64,000 nucleotides of DNA from Amycolatopsis sp. NBRC 101858 (GTDB taxonomy: Bacteria; Actinomycetota; Actinomycetes; Mycobacteriales; Pseudonocardiaceae), in contig NZ_BSTD01000008.1 in NCBI RefSeq assembly GCF_030269325.1, forward strand, positions 372,001 through 436,000, given 5' to 3'. Made by a program: the position numbers and the translations under genes. The notes beneath the pieces are model-generated. The model saw nothing but the letters and a program-made list of their open reading frames with translations, searched no databases and was not told the origin of the DNA. Below, one piece after another: positions 15,715 through 24,360 of the stretch; positions within the stretch are counted from its first letter, which is position 1, and each line of letters begins with the position of its first letter.

Positions 15715-16905
15715 ATGCCTCGCAGTGCACCGGCAAGGGCGCCGATCACCAGTCCCGCGGCAGCGACCGTGTTCACCACGGTCCTGACCGAAGGGCCGGT
15801 CTCCCGCGTCGACGTCGCCCGGCGCACCGGCTTGTCGTCGGCCGCCGTCACCAAAGCGGCCCGGCCGTTCATCGAAGCCGGTTACCTCGAAGAACTCGCC
15901 TCCGAAGGCCGCACCGGCCCCGGCGCCGGCCGGCCCGCGAACCCCCTCGCGATCCGCCCCGACCGCGAGTACTTCGTCGGCGTCAAGATCACCGGCGACG
16001 ACCTGATCGGGGTGGTCACCGACCTGCGCGCCGACGTCCGCGCCAGCGCCCACCACGCGCTGACCGGCCACGACGTCGACCACGTCGTCCGCGCGCTGGC
16101 CGACCTCGTCGGCGAACTGCTGGCCGGCCCGACCCCGGACGGCACCAGCAACCTCCGGGAGCGCGCCTACTGCCTCGGCGTCGCGGTTTCCGGCGACGTC
16201 GACCGCGCTTCCGGCCTCGTCCGGTACTCGCCGTTCCTGGGCTGGCGGGACGTGCCGCTGGCTTCCCTTCTGGAGGACGCCACCGGGCTGACCGTGACGC
16301 TGGAGAACGACGTCAAGGCGCTGACCGTGGCCGAGCAGTGGTTCGGCGAGGGCGTCGGCGCGTCATCGTTCGCGCTGGTCACGGTAGGCACGGGCATCGG
16401 CAGCGCGCTCGTGGTGAACGGCGACCTGGTCCGCGGCGCGCACGGCGTCGCCGGCGAGATCGGGCACGTCCCGGTGGCCGACGGCGGCCCGCCCTGCCAC
16501 TGCGGCGGCCGGGGCTGTGTCGAGGCGATCGCGTCCACCGAGGCGATCCTGCTGCGCGCTCGCGAAGTCTCCGGCGAACCCGGGCTGACCATGGACGACG
16601 CCGTGACGCGCGCCCGCGGCGGTGACGAGCCGCTGCGCGAGGTGTTCGCCGCGGCCGGGCACGCGATCGGGCTCGGCCTGGCCGCGCTGGTCAACCTGTT
16701 CGGCCCGGAACGGGTGGTCGTCTCCGGGGAAGGCGTCGCCACCTACGACCTGTTCGAGGACCAGATCCGCCGGACCTTCGCGGTCCAGGCCTTCGGCAGC
16801 GCCGCCCGCTGCGGCCTGGTGATCCGGCCGCTGCCGTTCGAGGAGTGGGCGCGGGGCGCGGCCGCCGTCGCCATCCAAAGTCTTTTCGTCGCCGAGAGCG
16901 TCTAA
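15715..16905 (+). CDS. ROK-family transcriptional regulator
   Basis: 396 aa. An N-terminal winged helix (GPVSRVDVARRTGLSSAAVT, about residues 25-60) is joined to a sugar-kinase-like ROK domain. That domain has the sugar-binding LENDVKALTVAEQ and GVAGEIGHVPVADG motifs and the zinc motif CHCGGRGCVE near residue 262. It resembles XylR/NagC-type repressors that release DNA on binding a sugar. Its place ahead of an importer and between two alpha-galactosidases suggests galactose, melibiose or a similar inducer. No ribosome binding site is visible before ATG 15715, consistent with a leaderless transcript. Confidence 0.9.
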   Translation: MPRSAPARAPITSPAAATVFTTVLTEGPVSRVDVARRTGLSSAAVTKAARPFIEAGYLEELASEGRTGPGAGRPANPLAIRPDREYFVGVKITGDDLIGVVTDLRADVRASAHHALTGHDVDHVVRALADLVGELLAGPTPDGTSNLRERAYCLGVAVSGDVDRASGLVRYSPFLGWRDVPLASLLEDATGLTVTLENDVKALTVAEQWFGEGVGASSFALVTVGTGIGSALVVNGDLVRGAHGVAGEIGHVPVADGGPPCHCGGRGCVEAIASTEAILLRAREVSGEPGLTMDDAVTRARGGDEPLREVFAAAGHAIGLGLAALVNLFGPERVVVSGEGVATYDLFEDQIRRTFAVQAFGSAARCGLVIRPLPFEEWARGAAAVAIQSLFVAESV

Positions 16906-16915
16906 GGAGTCCGTT

Positions 16916-18193
16916 GTGAGCCCCATGAATCGCCGAAGCTTCCTGGTCGGTTCCGTGTTGTTCGCCGGTGGCGCCGCACTCGCGGGCTGCACGAGCGATC
17001 CGTTGAACAAGAACGCGGGCGCCGCTTCGGGCGCGAAAGTCACGCTGCAGCAGTGGTACCACGCGTACGGCGAATCCGGGACGCAGCAGGCCGTCCAGCG
17101 CTACGCGCAGGAGTTCACCAAGGCCAACCCGGACATCGCGATCAACGTCAGCTGGATCGCCGGCGACTACGAGACCAAGCTCAACTCGGCGATGCTCACC
17201 GCGCAGGCACCCGACCTGTTCGAGCTGGGCGACTTCCGGTACCAGAACGTCAAGAACGGCCTGCTCGCGCCGCTCGACGACATCATCACGCCGGCCAAGG
17301 CCGACTTCAGCCCGGCGGCGCTCGACACCGTGACGGTCGACGGCAAGATCTACGGCGTCAAGATGATCGACGACGTCATGATGCTGTACTACCGCAAGAG
17401 CGCGCTGCAGGCCGCGGGCGTGCAGCCGCCGCAGACGTTCGCCGAGCTGCTCGACGCGACCCGCAAGCTCACCACGGGCAAGCAGAAGGGCCTTTACGTC
17501 GGCACCGACGGCGTCGGCGAGGCCGCGACGCTGCTGCTCTGGTCGTCCGGCGGCGACTTCTTCGACAGCAGCGGCAAGAAGGTCGCCTTCGCCTCGCCCG
17601 AGGCCGTCGCCGCGATCGCCGGGCTCAAGCAGCTGCACGACACCGGCGGCCTGCTCCAGGGCTACCCGACCGACTGGTCCGACCCCGGCGCGTTCGCCAA
17701 CGGCGCCACGGCGATGCAGTGGGGTGGCCTGTGGTCGCTGCCCGACATCAAGAAGGCCCTCGGCGACGACTTCGGCGTCGTCGCGTGGCCGAAGTTCGGC
17801 GACACCGGCAAGCAGGTCGCCCGCGTCGGCGGCTGGTACCAGCTGGCCAACGCGAAGTCGCAGAACCTGGACGCCGTCAAGAAGTTCATCGACTGGCTGT
17901 GGATCAAGAACGCCGACCTGCAGAAGGACTGGTGCGTCAAGTACGGCTTCCACATCCCGGCGCGCAAGCCGGTCGCCGCGCAGACGACCGAGTTCTCGAG
18001 CGGCGCGGCGAAGGACGCCGTGACGATCTCGCAGCAGAACGGCAAGTCGTACTCGGGGCTGTGGAACAAGGCGTCGGCGACGCTGTTCCTGCAGGCCGCG
18101 ACGAAGATCGCGAACGGGCAGGCCGACCCGGCCGCCGAGCTGGGGGACGCGGCGAAGAAGGCCCAGGCCGAAGTCGACAAGCAGCTGGCATGA
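16916..18193 (+). CDS. ABC sugar-binding lipoprotein, family 1 extracellular solute-binding protein
   Basis: 425 aa from GTG 16916, with AAGGAG six bases upstream; ATG 16925 is an alternative. The N-terminus combines NRRSFLVG, a twin-arginine-like start, with the lipobox LAGC, so it is a lipoprotein probably exported by Tat or Sec. The mature part is MalE-like (KVTLQQWYH, LFELGDFRY, GALAQ-type C-terminus) and rich in aromatic residues expected at a sugar-stacking site. It should bind an alpha-galactoside outside the cell. It is 10 bases after the ROK stop and overlaps the first permease by ATGA. Confidence 0.92.
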   Translation: MSPMNRRSFLVGSVLFAGGAALAGCTSDPLNKNAGAASGAKVTLQQWYHAYGESGTQQAVQRYAQEFTKANPDIAINVSWIAGDYETKLNSAMLTAQAPDLFELGDFRYQNVKNGLLAPLDDIITPAKADFSPAALDTVTVDGKIYGVKMIDDVMMLYYRKSALQAAGVQPPQTFAELLDATRKLTTGKQKGLYVGTDGVGEAATLLLWSSGGDFFDSSGKKVAFASPEAVAAIAGLKQLHDTGGLLQGYPTDWSDPGAFANGATAMQWGGLWSLPDIKKALGDDFGVVAWPKFGDTGKQVARVGGWYQLANAKSQNLDAVKKFIDWLWIKNADLQKDWCVKYGFHIPARKPVAAQTTEFSSGAAKDAVTISQQNGKSYSGLWNKASATLFLQAATKIANGQADPAAELGDAAKKAQAEVDKQLA

Positions 18194-19143
18194 CGGCGTT
18201 GCTGGAGGCCCCGGCCGTCTCGGCGCCGGCGAAGAAACGCCGCCGACGTCGTGACTGGCGGGCGATCGGCGCGTTCGTGGTGCTGACCGGGCCCGTGGTG
18301 ATCGGGCTGGGGTTGTTCAAGTACGTCGCGATCGCCTGGAGCTTCCTGCTCAGCTTCAACGACGCGCGCGGCACCATCACCATCGGCCACTGGATCGGCT
18401 TCGACAACTACGCGTTCCTGCTCGGCGACGACGCCTTCCTGACGTCGCTGTCGACGATCGCGCTCTTCACCGTGTTCATCGTGCCGATCACGTTCGTCGC
18501 GTCGCTCGGCCTCGCGGTGCTGATCAACAGCATCAAGCGCGGCAAGGCGTTCTTCCGGACGATCTTCCTCATCCCGGCGGCGGTGTCGTACGTCGTCGCC
18601 GCGCTGGTGTGGAAGATGGCGCTGTTCAACGGCCTGCCGTCGGGCGTCGCAAACGTCCTCGGCGGGCTGTTCGGCGCCGACCCGGTGCCGTGGCTGTCGG
18701 AGACGAGCCCGCCGGTGTACTGGGTCGCGGTGGTGACGCTGCGGCTGTGGCTGCAGGTCGGGCTGTACATGATCCTGTTCCTGGCCGGGCTGCAGGCGAT
18801 CTCGCCGTCGCTGTACGAGGCGGGCGAGCTGGACGGCACGACGAAGTGGCAGGCCTTCCGCTACATCACGCTGCCGCAGCTGCGGAACACGTCGGTGGCG
18901 GTGCTGCTGCTCATCCTCATCGCGGCGTTCCAGGCGTTCGACGAGTTCTACAACCTGTTCGGCACCGGGCTTTCGGGCACGGCGACCGCGCCGGTGAAGC
19001 CGCCGCTGGTCTACCTCTACGACTCCGCGCTCGGCGACCAGAACTACGGCGTCGGCTCGGCGGGCGCGTTCCTGCTGACCGTGCTCATCGTCGTGATCAC
19101 CCTGCTGCAGGGCCGGTTCGTCGGCTTCGGGAAGAAGGACTGA
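18190..19143 (+). CDS. ABC sugar permease, MalF/UgpA type
   Basis: 317 aa, ATG overlapping the binding-protein stop. About six membrane segments follow a basic N-terminus (KKRRRRRDW). The EAA loop typical of CUT1 permeases reads EAGELDGTTKWQAFRYITLP (about residues 215-235). It pairs with the next gene to form the heterodimeric channel. No ATPase gene is present in the operon, which is usual for actinobacterial CUT1 systems that share a general MsiK-like ATPase encoded elsewhere. Confidence 0.92.
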   Translation: MTALLEAPAVSAPAKKRRRRRDWRAIGAFVVLTGPVVIGLGLFKYVAIAWSFLLSFNDARGTITIGHWIGFDNYAFLLGDDAFLTSLSTIALFTVFIVPITFVASLGLAVLINSIKRGKAFFRTIFLIPAAVSYVVAALVWKMALFNGLPSGVANVLGGLFGADPVPWLSETSPPVYWVAVVTLRLWLQVGLYMILFLAGLQAISPSLYEAGELDGTTKWQAFRYITLPQLRNTSVAVLLLILIAAFQAFDEFYNLFGTGLSGTATAPVKPPLVYLYDSALGDQNYGVGSAGAFLLTVLIVVITLLQGRFVGFGKKD

Positions 19144-19982
19144 TGGCCGTCCTCGCCGCTCCCCGCGTTCGGAAGGCGCCGAAGTACGTCCTCGCGTCGA
19201 TCCTCGCGGTGATCTTCCTGCTGCCGTTCTACATCATGCTGCGCAACGCGCTGATGACGCGCCAGCAGGTCAGCTCGCCGGACTGGTCGTGGCTGCCGGA
19301 CCCGCTGTCGTGGGTGAACTTCGGCGATCTGTTCGCCGACGCGTCGGTGCCGATGGCGCACTCGCTGTGGAACTCGTTCCTGGTCGCGATCGTCACGGCG
19401 CCGGTCGGCACGCTGTTCGGGTCGATGGCCGGGTACGCACTGGCCCGGATCAACGTGCCGGGGCGTCGCGCGGTGTTCACGTACGTGCTGGTCACGCTGA
19501 TGATCCCGCAGTCGGTGACGTTCGTGCCGACGTTCGTCGTCGTCGGGTCGATGGGCGGGGTCAACACCGAGTGGGGGATCATCGTGCCGAACCTGTTCAG
19601 CGCGTTCACCGTGATCCTGTTCCGCAACTTCTACCTGCGGTTCCCCGCCGAGATCGAAGAGGCAGGCCGGCTCGACGGGCTCGGCTACCTCGGCGTCTAC
19701 CGGCGCCTCGTACTGCCGAACTCGGGGAGCATGATCGCGTCGCTCGGGGCGCTGATGTTCATCGAAAGCTGGAACGCGTTCCTGTGGCCGCTGGTGATCG
19801 GGCAGGACCCGTCGTCGTGGACCGCCCAGATCGCGCTCTCGACGTTCCTGACCGCGCAGTCGGTCAACCTGCCGGCGCTGTTCGCCGGCGCGCTCGTCAC
19901 CATCGCGCCGCTGGTCGCGATGTTCCTGGTCGCCCAGCGGTTCATCGTCAGCGGGATCGCGGCGAGCGGGCTCAAGGAGTAG
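19143..19982 (+). CDS. ABC sugar permease, MalG/UgpE type
   Basis: 279 aa; stop and start share one base (TGATG). Six membrane segments and the EAA loop EAGRLDGLGYLGVYRRLVLP place it as the second CUT1 permease. The C-terminus LVAQRFIVSGIAASGLKE is characteristic of the MalG group. It partners the upstream MalF-like protein. The downstream GH27 gene starts 23 bases later with its own ribosome binding site, so hydrolase and importer are probably made together. Confidence 0.92.
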   Translation: MAVLAAPRVRKAPKYVLASILAVIFLLPFYIMLRNALMTRQQVSSPDWSWLPDPLSWVNFGDLFADASVPMAHSLWNSFLVAIVTAPVGTLFGSMAGYALARINVPGRRAVFTYVLVTLMIPQSVTFVPTFVVVGSMGGVNTEWGIIVPNLFSAFTVILFRNFYLRFPAEIEEAGRLDGLGYLGVYRRLVLPNSGSMIASLGALMFIESWNAFLWPLVIGQDPSSWTAQIALSTFLTAQSVNLPALFAGALVTIAPLVAMFLVAQRFIVSGIAASGLKE

Positions 19983-20004
19983 GTCCCCTCTGGAGGAGTG
20001 TCCG

Positions 20005-21312
20005 GTGAAACGCTTCTTTTCCGTTTTCCTTGCTGTACTCGGTTTCCTGTCCCTCTTGGTTCCGGTGGCCGACGCGCGGACGCCGTTCGTCAAGCCGTTC
20101 ATGGGCTGGAGCAGCTGGAGCCTCGAGTCGTCGACCCGCGCGGGTTACGGCACGTCGTGGCTGAACGAGTCGCACGTCCGCGACGCGGCTTCGGCCTTGG
20201 CTTCGAAGCTCAAGCCGGCCGGCTACACCAACGTCAACATCGACTCCGGCTGGAACGCGGACCTGTCGTGGGTGTTCCACACCGACGTCAACGGGATCCC
20301 GGCGCCGGATCCGGGCCGGTTCCCGTCCGGGATCCCCGCGTTGGCTTCTTATGTGCACGGGCTCGGGCTCAAGCTCGGCCTGTACGCGGTGACCGGGCTC
20401 GAGAAGGAGGTCTACGACAAGAACGCGCCCATCCTCGGGACCTCGTGCCACGCGCAGGACATCGCCTACCGGCCGCTGACACCGTCCAACGGCTGGGGCG
20501 GCAACTGGAAGGTCGACTTCGGGAACCCGTGCGCGCAGAAGTACTACGACTCGATCGTGGCCCGCTTCGCGTCCTGGGGCGTCGACTTCGTCAAGGTCGA
20601 CGGCACGACGGCCGACAACGTCCCCGACATCGCGGCCTGGTCCAAGGCCATCGATCGTTCCCGGCGGCCGATGTGGCTGACGGCGAGCGCGTGGCCGGTG
20701 CCGCGGTCCATCGGGCCGTCCCTCGCTCCCCACGCCAACGGCGTGCGGATCGACACGGACGTCGAGTGCTACTGCGACACCGTGTCCACCTGGGACAGCT
20801 CGGTGAAGGCGCGGTGGGCGGACCTGCCTTCGTGGCAGGGCGTGTTCGGGCCGCAGTACCGGCCCGACCTGGACTCCATGCCGATCAGCAACAACACGGG
20901 GTCCGGCATCCAGGACGGGATCTCCGACGTCGAGCGGCAGAGCGTGATGACGTTCTGGTCGATGGCGTCTTCGCCGCTGTACGTCGGGGGAGACATCTGC
21001 TTCCTGGACGCCTCCGCGGTGTCGATCCTGACGAATCCCGAGGTCGTTCGCGTCGACCAGTCCGGGACGTACGCGACGCAGGTGACCGGCGGGAACCTCC
21101 AGGTGTGGAAGAAGCGTGCGCCGGACGGCACGACGTACGCGGCCGTCTACAACCTGGGCTCCACGCCCGCGGACATCACGGTGGACCTCGGCGTGCCGGG
21201 GGCGCGGCCGGTGCGCGACCTCGTCGCGCGGAAGGACCTCGGGCGGTTCCGGGGCTCGTGGACGGCGTCTTCGGTGCCGCCGCACGGCTCCCGGCTGGTC
21301 CGGATCGGCTGA
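20005..21312 (+). CDS. Secreted alpha-galactosidase, glycoside hydrolase family 27
   Basis: 435 aa from GTG 20005, preceded by GGAGGAG. A Sec signal peptide covers about residues 1-25 (VADA cleavage). The catalytic domain shows MGWSSWS, the nucleophile Asp in VDFVKVDG (about residue 198) and the acid/base Asp in RIDTDVEC (about 252), with paired cysteines as in secreted GH27 enzymes. A short beta-sandwich domain follows from about 345. It would cut terminal alpha-galactose, or possibly beta-L-arabinopyranose, from polymers or oligosaccharides outside the cell. The importer would take up products for the cytoplasmic GH36 enzyme. A strong terminator ends the operon. Confidence 0.92.
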   Translation: MKRFFSVFLAVLGFLSLLVPVADARTPFVKPFMGWSSWSLESSTRAGYGTSWLNESHVRDAASALASKLKPAGYTNVNIDSGWNADLSWVFHTDVNGIPAPDPGRFPSGIPALASYVHGLGLKLGLYAVTGLEKEVYDKNAPILGTSCHAQDIAYRPLTPSNGWGGNWKVDFGNPCAQKYYDSIVARFASWGVDFVKVDGTTADNVPDIAAWSKAIDRSRRPMWLTASAWPVPRSIGPSLAPHANGVRIDTDVECYCDTVSTWDSSVKARWADLPSWQGVFGPQYRPDLDSMPISNNTGSGIQDGISDVERQSVMTFWSMASSPLYVGGDICFLDASAVSILTNPEVVRVDQSGTYATQVTGGNLQVWKKRAPDGTTYAAVYNLGSTPADITVDLGVPGARPVRDLVARKDLGRFRGSWTASSVPPHGSRLVRIG

Positions 21313-21323
21313 CGTTTCTCCTC

Positions 21324-21368
21324 CGAAGGGGACTTTCCTCGCTGCTCACGCGCGGAAAGTCCCCTTCG
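21324..21368 (+). terminator. Perfect 15-bp terminator hairpin
   Basis: CGAAGGGGACTTTCC pairs without mismatch with GGAAAGTCCCCTTCG around a 15-base loop, 12 bases after the GH27 stop. No long U-run follows. It is the most perfect hairpin in the window. Confidence 0.8.
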
Positions 21369-21480
21369 CCGTGCCTGCGTCATCCATTGGGTGGAAGACG
21401 TCTGGTCGGCGGCCCGCGGGACGTGCTATGTTCGGTTTCAGAACGAGTGTGCGTCATGCGAACGGATGCGGGAGAGTGGG

Positions 21481-22290
21481 ATGGCAGAGCTGCTGTCACT
21501 GGAGGAGGCCGTCGGCCGGCTGGTGCACGACGGCGACACCGTCGCGCTCGAGGGCTTCACGCACCTCATCCCGGTCGCGGCCGGGCAGGAGATCATCCGG
21601 CAGGGCCGGCGTGGGCTCACGCTGGTGCGGATGACCCCGGACATCGTGTACGACCAGCTGATCGGCGCGGGCTGCGCGAGCAAGCTGATCTTCTCGTGGG
21701 GTGGCAATCCCGGCGTGGGTTCGCTGCACCGCTTCCGTGACGCGGTCCAGCACGACTGGCCGGTACCGCTGGAGATCGAGGAGCACAGCCACGCGGGCAT
21801 GGCGAACCGGTACGTCGCCGGCGCGTCCGGCCTGCCGTTCGCGGTGCTGCGCGGCTACACAGGCACGGACCTGCCGGCGCAGACGGAGACCATCAAGCCG
21901 ATCACGTGCCCGTTCACCGGCGAGCGGCTCACCGCGGTCCCGGCGCTGAACCCGGACGTCACGATCGTCCACGCCCAGCGCGCCGACCGCGCCGGCAACG
22001 TCCAGATGTGGGGCATCACCGGCGTCCAGAAGGAAGCGGTCCTGGCGGCGAAGCGCTCCATCGTGACGGTGGAGGAGATCGTCGACGAGCTGGAGCCCCG
22101 GGTGGGCGCGGTGATCCTCCCGTCCTGGGTGGTCACAGCGGTGGCCGAAGTACCCGGCGGAGCGAAGCCGTCGTACGCGGCGGGGTACTACGAGCGCGAC
22201 AACTCGGCGTACCAGGCGTGGGACGAGGTGGGCCGCGACCGCGAGGAGTTCACGAAGTGGCTGAATGAGCTGACCGGGGTGAAGGCATGA
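21481..22290 (+). CDS. pcaI: 3-oxoadipate CoA-transferase subunit A (PcaI/CatI)
   Basis: 269 aa from ATG 21481, with GGAGAGTGGG upstream. It is a family I CoA-transferase alpha subunit: LEGFTHLIPVAAGQEIIRQ, the GAGCASKLIFSWGGNPGVGS glycine-rich segment and HAQRADRAGNVQMWG. With the beta subunit it moves CoA from succinyl-CoA to 3-oxoadipate. It is the first gene of a protocatechuate degradation operon continuing to 26865. Unusually, it is not directly joined to the beta subunit: a 44-codon frame lies between them. Confidence 0.9.
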   Translation: MAELLSLEEAVGRLVHDGDTVALEGFTHLIPVAAGQEIIRQGRRGLTLVRMTPDIVYDQLIGAGCASKLIFSWGGNPGVGSLHRFRDAVQHDWPVPLEIEEHSHAGMANRYVAGASGLPFAVLRGYTGTDLPAQTETIKPITCPFTGERLTAVPALNPDVTIVHAQRADRAGNVQMWGITGVQKEAVLAAKRSIVTVEEIVDELEPRVGAVILPSWVVTAVAEVPGGAKPSYAAGYYERDNSAYQAWDEVGRDREEFTKWLNELTGVKA

Positions 22291-22421
22291 ACACGCATCG
22301 ACCCGTTCGTCAGGCGCCCGGCCGGGAAATCGCCGCCTCCTTCCCCGAGGCAGCGCCCACCGGCCGGGCCCGCGTCCACCACACCGGCACGACCCGCAAG
22401 ACCGCGGAGGCGAAGGCATGA
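22287..22421 (+). CDS. Possible 44-aa protein wedged between the CoA-transferase subunits
   Basis: An open frame of 44 codons starts at ATG 22287 in the ATGA overlap with pcaI and ends with TGA in the ATGA overlap with pcaJ. The predicted peptide begins MNTHRPVRQAPGREIAAS, is basic and Pro/Ala/Thr-rich and has no membrane segment or known domain. The junction sequence GNGAAGGCATGANCAC is present at both ends (22279-22294 and 22410-22425), so the frame lies between two copies of one start region. It may be a real coupled peptide or merely a spacer whose length keeps translation coupled. Confidence 0.4.
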   Translation: MNTHRPVRQAPGREIAASFPEAAPTGRARVHHTGTTRKTAEAKA

Positions 22422-23170
22422 GCACCGACTACACGGCCGACGAGATGATGAGCATCGCGGCGGCCCGTGCCCTCGGCGACGGCATGTCCTGCTTCGTCGG
22501 CATCGGCCTCCCGAGCAAGGCGGCGAACCTCGCCCGCCGCGCGCACGCCCCCAACCTCACCCTGATCTACGAATCCGGCTGCCTGGGCGCGAAGCCGTCC
22601 CGCCTCCCGCTGTCCATCGGCGACGGCGAGCTGGCCGACACCGCCGACGCGGTGGTCAGCGTCCCGGAAGTGTTCAACTATTGGCTCCAGCCCGGCCGCA
22701 TCGACGTCGGCTTCCTCGGCGCCGCCCAGCTCGACAAGTTCGGCAACATCAACACGACCGTGATCGGCTCGGACTACCACGACCCGAAGGTCCGCCTCCC
22801 TGGTGCGGGCGGCGCCCCGGAGATCGCGGCGTCGTGCGGCGAGGTGTTCATCGTGCTGCGCCAGAGCCCCCGCGCGTTCGTCGAGAAGGTCGACTTCGTC
22901 ACGTCGTTCGGCCACGGCTCCGGCAAGGGCGACCGCGAGAAGCTCGGCCTCCCCGGCCAGGGCCCGACGCTGGTCGTGACCGACCTCGGCCTGATGCGCC
23001 CCGACCCGGAGACCGCCGAGCTGACCCTCACCGAGCTGCACCCGGGCGTGGAGCTGGACCGGGCGATCAAGGCGACGGGGTGGAAACTGAAGGTCGCGGA
23101 AGACCTGAAGACCACCCCCGCCCCGACGGAGCAGGAGCTCACCCTCCTGCGAGAGCTGGAGAAGGCATGA
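22418..23170 (+). CDS. pcaJ: 3-oxoadipate CoA-transferase subunit B (PcaJ/CatJ)
   Basis: 250 aa from ATG 22418. Beta-subunit features include LIYESGCLGAKPSRLPLSIG, with the catalytic Glu of family I CoA-transferases expected in the YESG segment, and the RIDVGFLGAAQLDKFGNINT stretch. The tail TELHPGVELDRAIKATGW is normal. It forms the active enzyme with subunit A and overlaps the thiolase start by ATGA. Its upstream neighbour is the 44-codon frame rather than pcaI. Confidence 0.9.
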   Translation: MSTDYTADEMMSIAAARALGDGMSCFVGIGLPSKAANLARRAHAPNLTLIYESGCLGAKPSRLPLSIGDGELADTADAVVSVPEVFNYWLQPGRIDVGFLGAAQLDKFGNINTTVIGSDYHDPKVRLPGAGGAPEIAASCGEVFIVLRQSPRAFVEKVDFVTSFGHGSGKGDREKLGLPGQGPTLVVTDLGLMRPDPETAELTLTELHPGVELDRAIKATGWKLKVAEDLKTTPAPTEQELTLLRELEKA

Positions 23171-24348
23171 CCGACGTCTACGTCCTCGACGCGATCCGCA
23201 CCCCGTTCGGCCGCTACGGCGGCGCGCTGGCGGGTGTCCGCCCGGACGACCTGGCCGCGGGCGTCCTCAAGGCCCTCGTGGCGCGCAACGACCTCGATCC
23301 GTCCACAGTGGACGAGGTGACCCTCGGCGACGCGAACGGCGCGGGCGAGGACAACCGCAACGTCGCCCGCATGGCCGCCCTCCTGGCCGGCTGGCCCACC
23401 AGCGTCCCCGGCAACACCGTCAACCGCCTGTGCGGCTCCGGCCTCGACGCGGTGATGCAGGCCAGCCGCGCGATCCAGGTCGGTGACGCTTCGCTGGTCG
23501 TCGCCGGCGGTGTCGAGTCGATGACCCGCTCGCCGCTGGTCATGCCGAAGCCGGAGAAGGCGTTCCCCGCCGGCAACCAGACCCTCTACAACACCGCGCT
23601 CGGCTGGCGCATGGTCAATCCGGAGATGCCCTCGCAGTGGACGATCTCCCTCGGCGAGTCCACCGAGCAGCTCGCCGAGCGCTACGGCATCGGCCGCGAC
23701 GAGCAGGACGCCTTCGCCGCCCGAAGCCACGTCAACGCCGCGAAGGCGTGGGACGACGGCTTCTACGACGACCTGGTCGTCCCGGTCGACGGCGTGGACC
23801 TGGCCCGCGACGAGGGCATCCGCCCGGACTCCAGTGCCGAGAAGCTGGCCAAGCTGAAGCCGGTCTTCCGCAAGGAGAACGGCACCGTCACGGCGGGCAA
23901 CGCCTCCCCGCTGAACGACGGCGCGTCGGCGCTCCTGCTCGGCGACGAAGCGAGCGCGAGCCGGCTCGACGCGACCCCGCTGGCCCGGATCGCCGGACGC
24001 GGCGCGGCGGGTGTCGACCCGGACGTCTTCGGCATCGGCCCGGTGCGCGCGGCGGAGATCGCCCTCGAGCGCGCCGGCATCGGCTGGGACGACCTGGTGG
24101 CGGTCGAGCTCAACGAGGCGTTCGCCGCCCAGTCGCTGGCCTGCCTGCGCGACTGGAAGAAGCTCGACCCGGAGATCGTGAACACCCACGGCGGCGCGAT
24201 CGCGATCGGCCACCCGCTCGGCGCCTCCGGTGGCCGCATCCTGGGCACCCTGGCGCACGACCTGCACCGCCGCGGCGGAGGCTGGGGCCTGGCCGCCATC
24301 TGCATCGGCGTCGGCCAGGGCCTGGCCGTCGTCCTCGAAGGCCGGTAA
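23167..24348 (+). CDS. pcaF: 3-oxoadipyl-CoA thiolase (PcaF)
   Basis: 393 aa, full thiolase length. The active-site Cys is in NRLCGSGLDAV (about residue 90), the His in IGHPLGASGGR and the second Cys in CIGVGQG near the C-terminus; ELNEAFAAQ is also present. It cleaves 3-oxoadipyl-CoA to succinyl-CoA and acetyl-CoA. The family overlaps other acetyl-CoA acyltransferases, but position between the CoA-transferase and the dioxygenase fixes the role. It contains an exact GTCCACAGTGGAC motif at 23301-23313. Confidence 0.93.
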   Translation: MTDVYVLDAIRTPFGRYGGALAGVRPDDLAAGVLKALVARNDLDPSTVDEVTLGDANGAGEDNRNVARMAALLAGWPTSVPGNTVNRLCGSGLDAVMQASRAIQVGDASLVVAGGVESMTRSPLVMPKPEKAFPAGNQTLYNTALGWRMVNPEMPSQWTISLGESTEQLAERYGIGRDEQDAFAARSHVNAAKAWDDGFYDDLVVPVDGVDLARDEGIRPDSSAEKLAKLKPVFRKENGTVTAGNASPLNDGASALLLGDEASASRLDATPLARIAGRGAAGVDPDVFGIGPVRAAEIALERAGIGWDDLVAVELNEAFAAQSLACLRDWKKLDPEIVNTHGGAIAIGHPLGASGGRILGTLAHDLHRRGGGWGLAAICIGVGQGLAVVLEGR

Positions 24349-24360
24349 AGGAGAGAAGAC

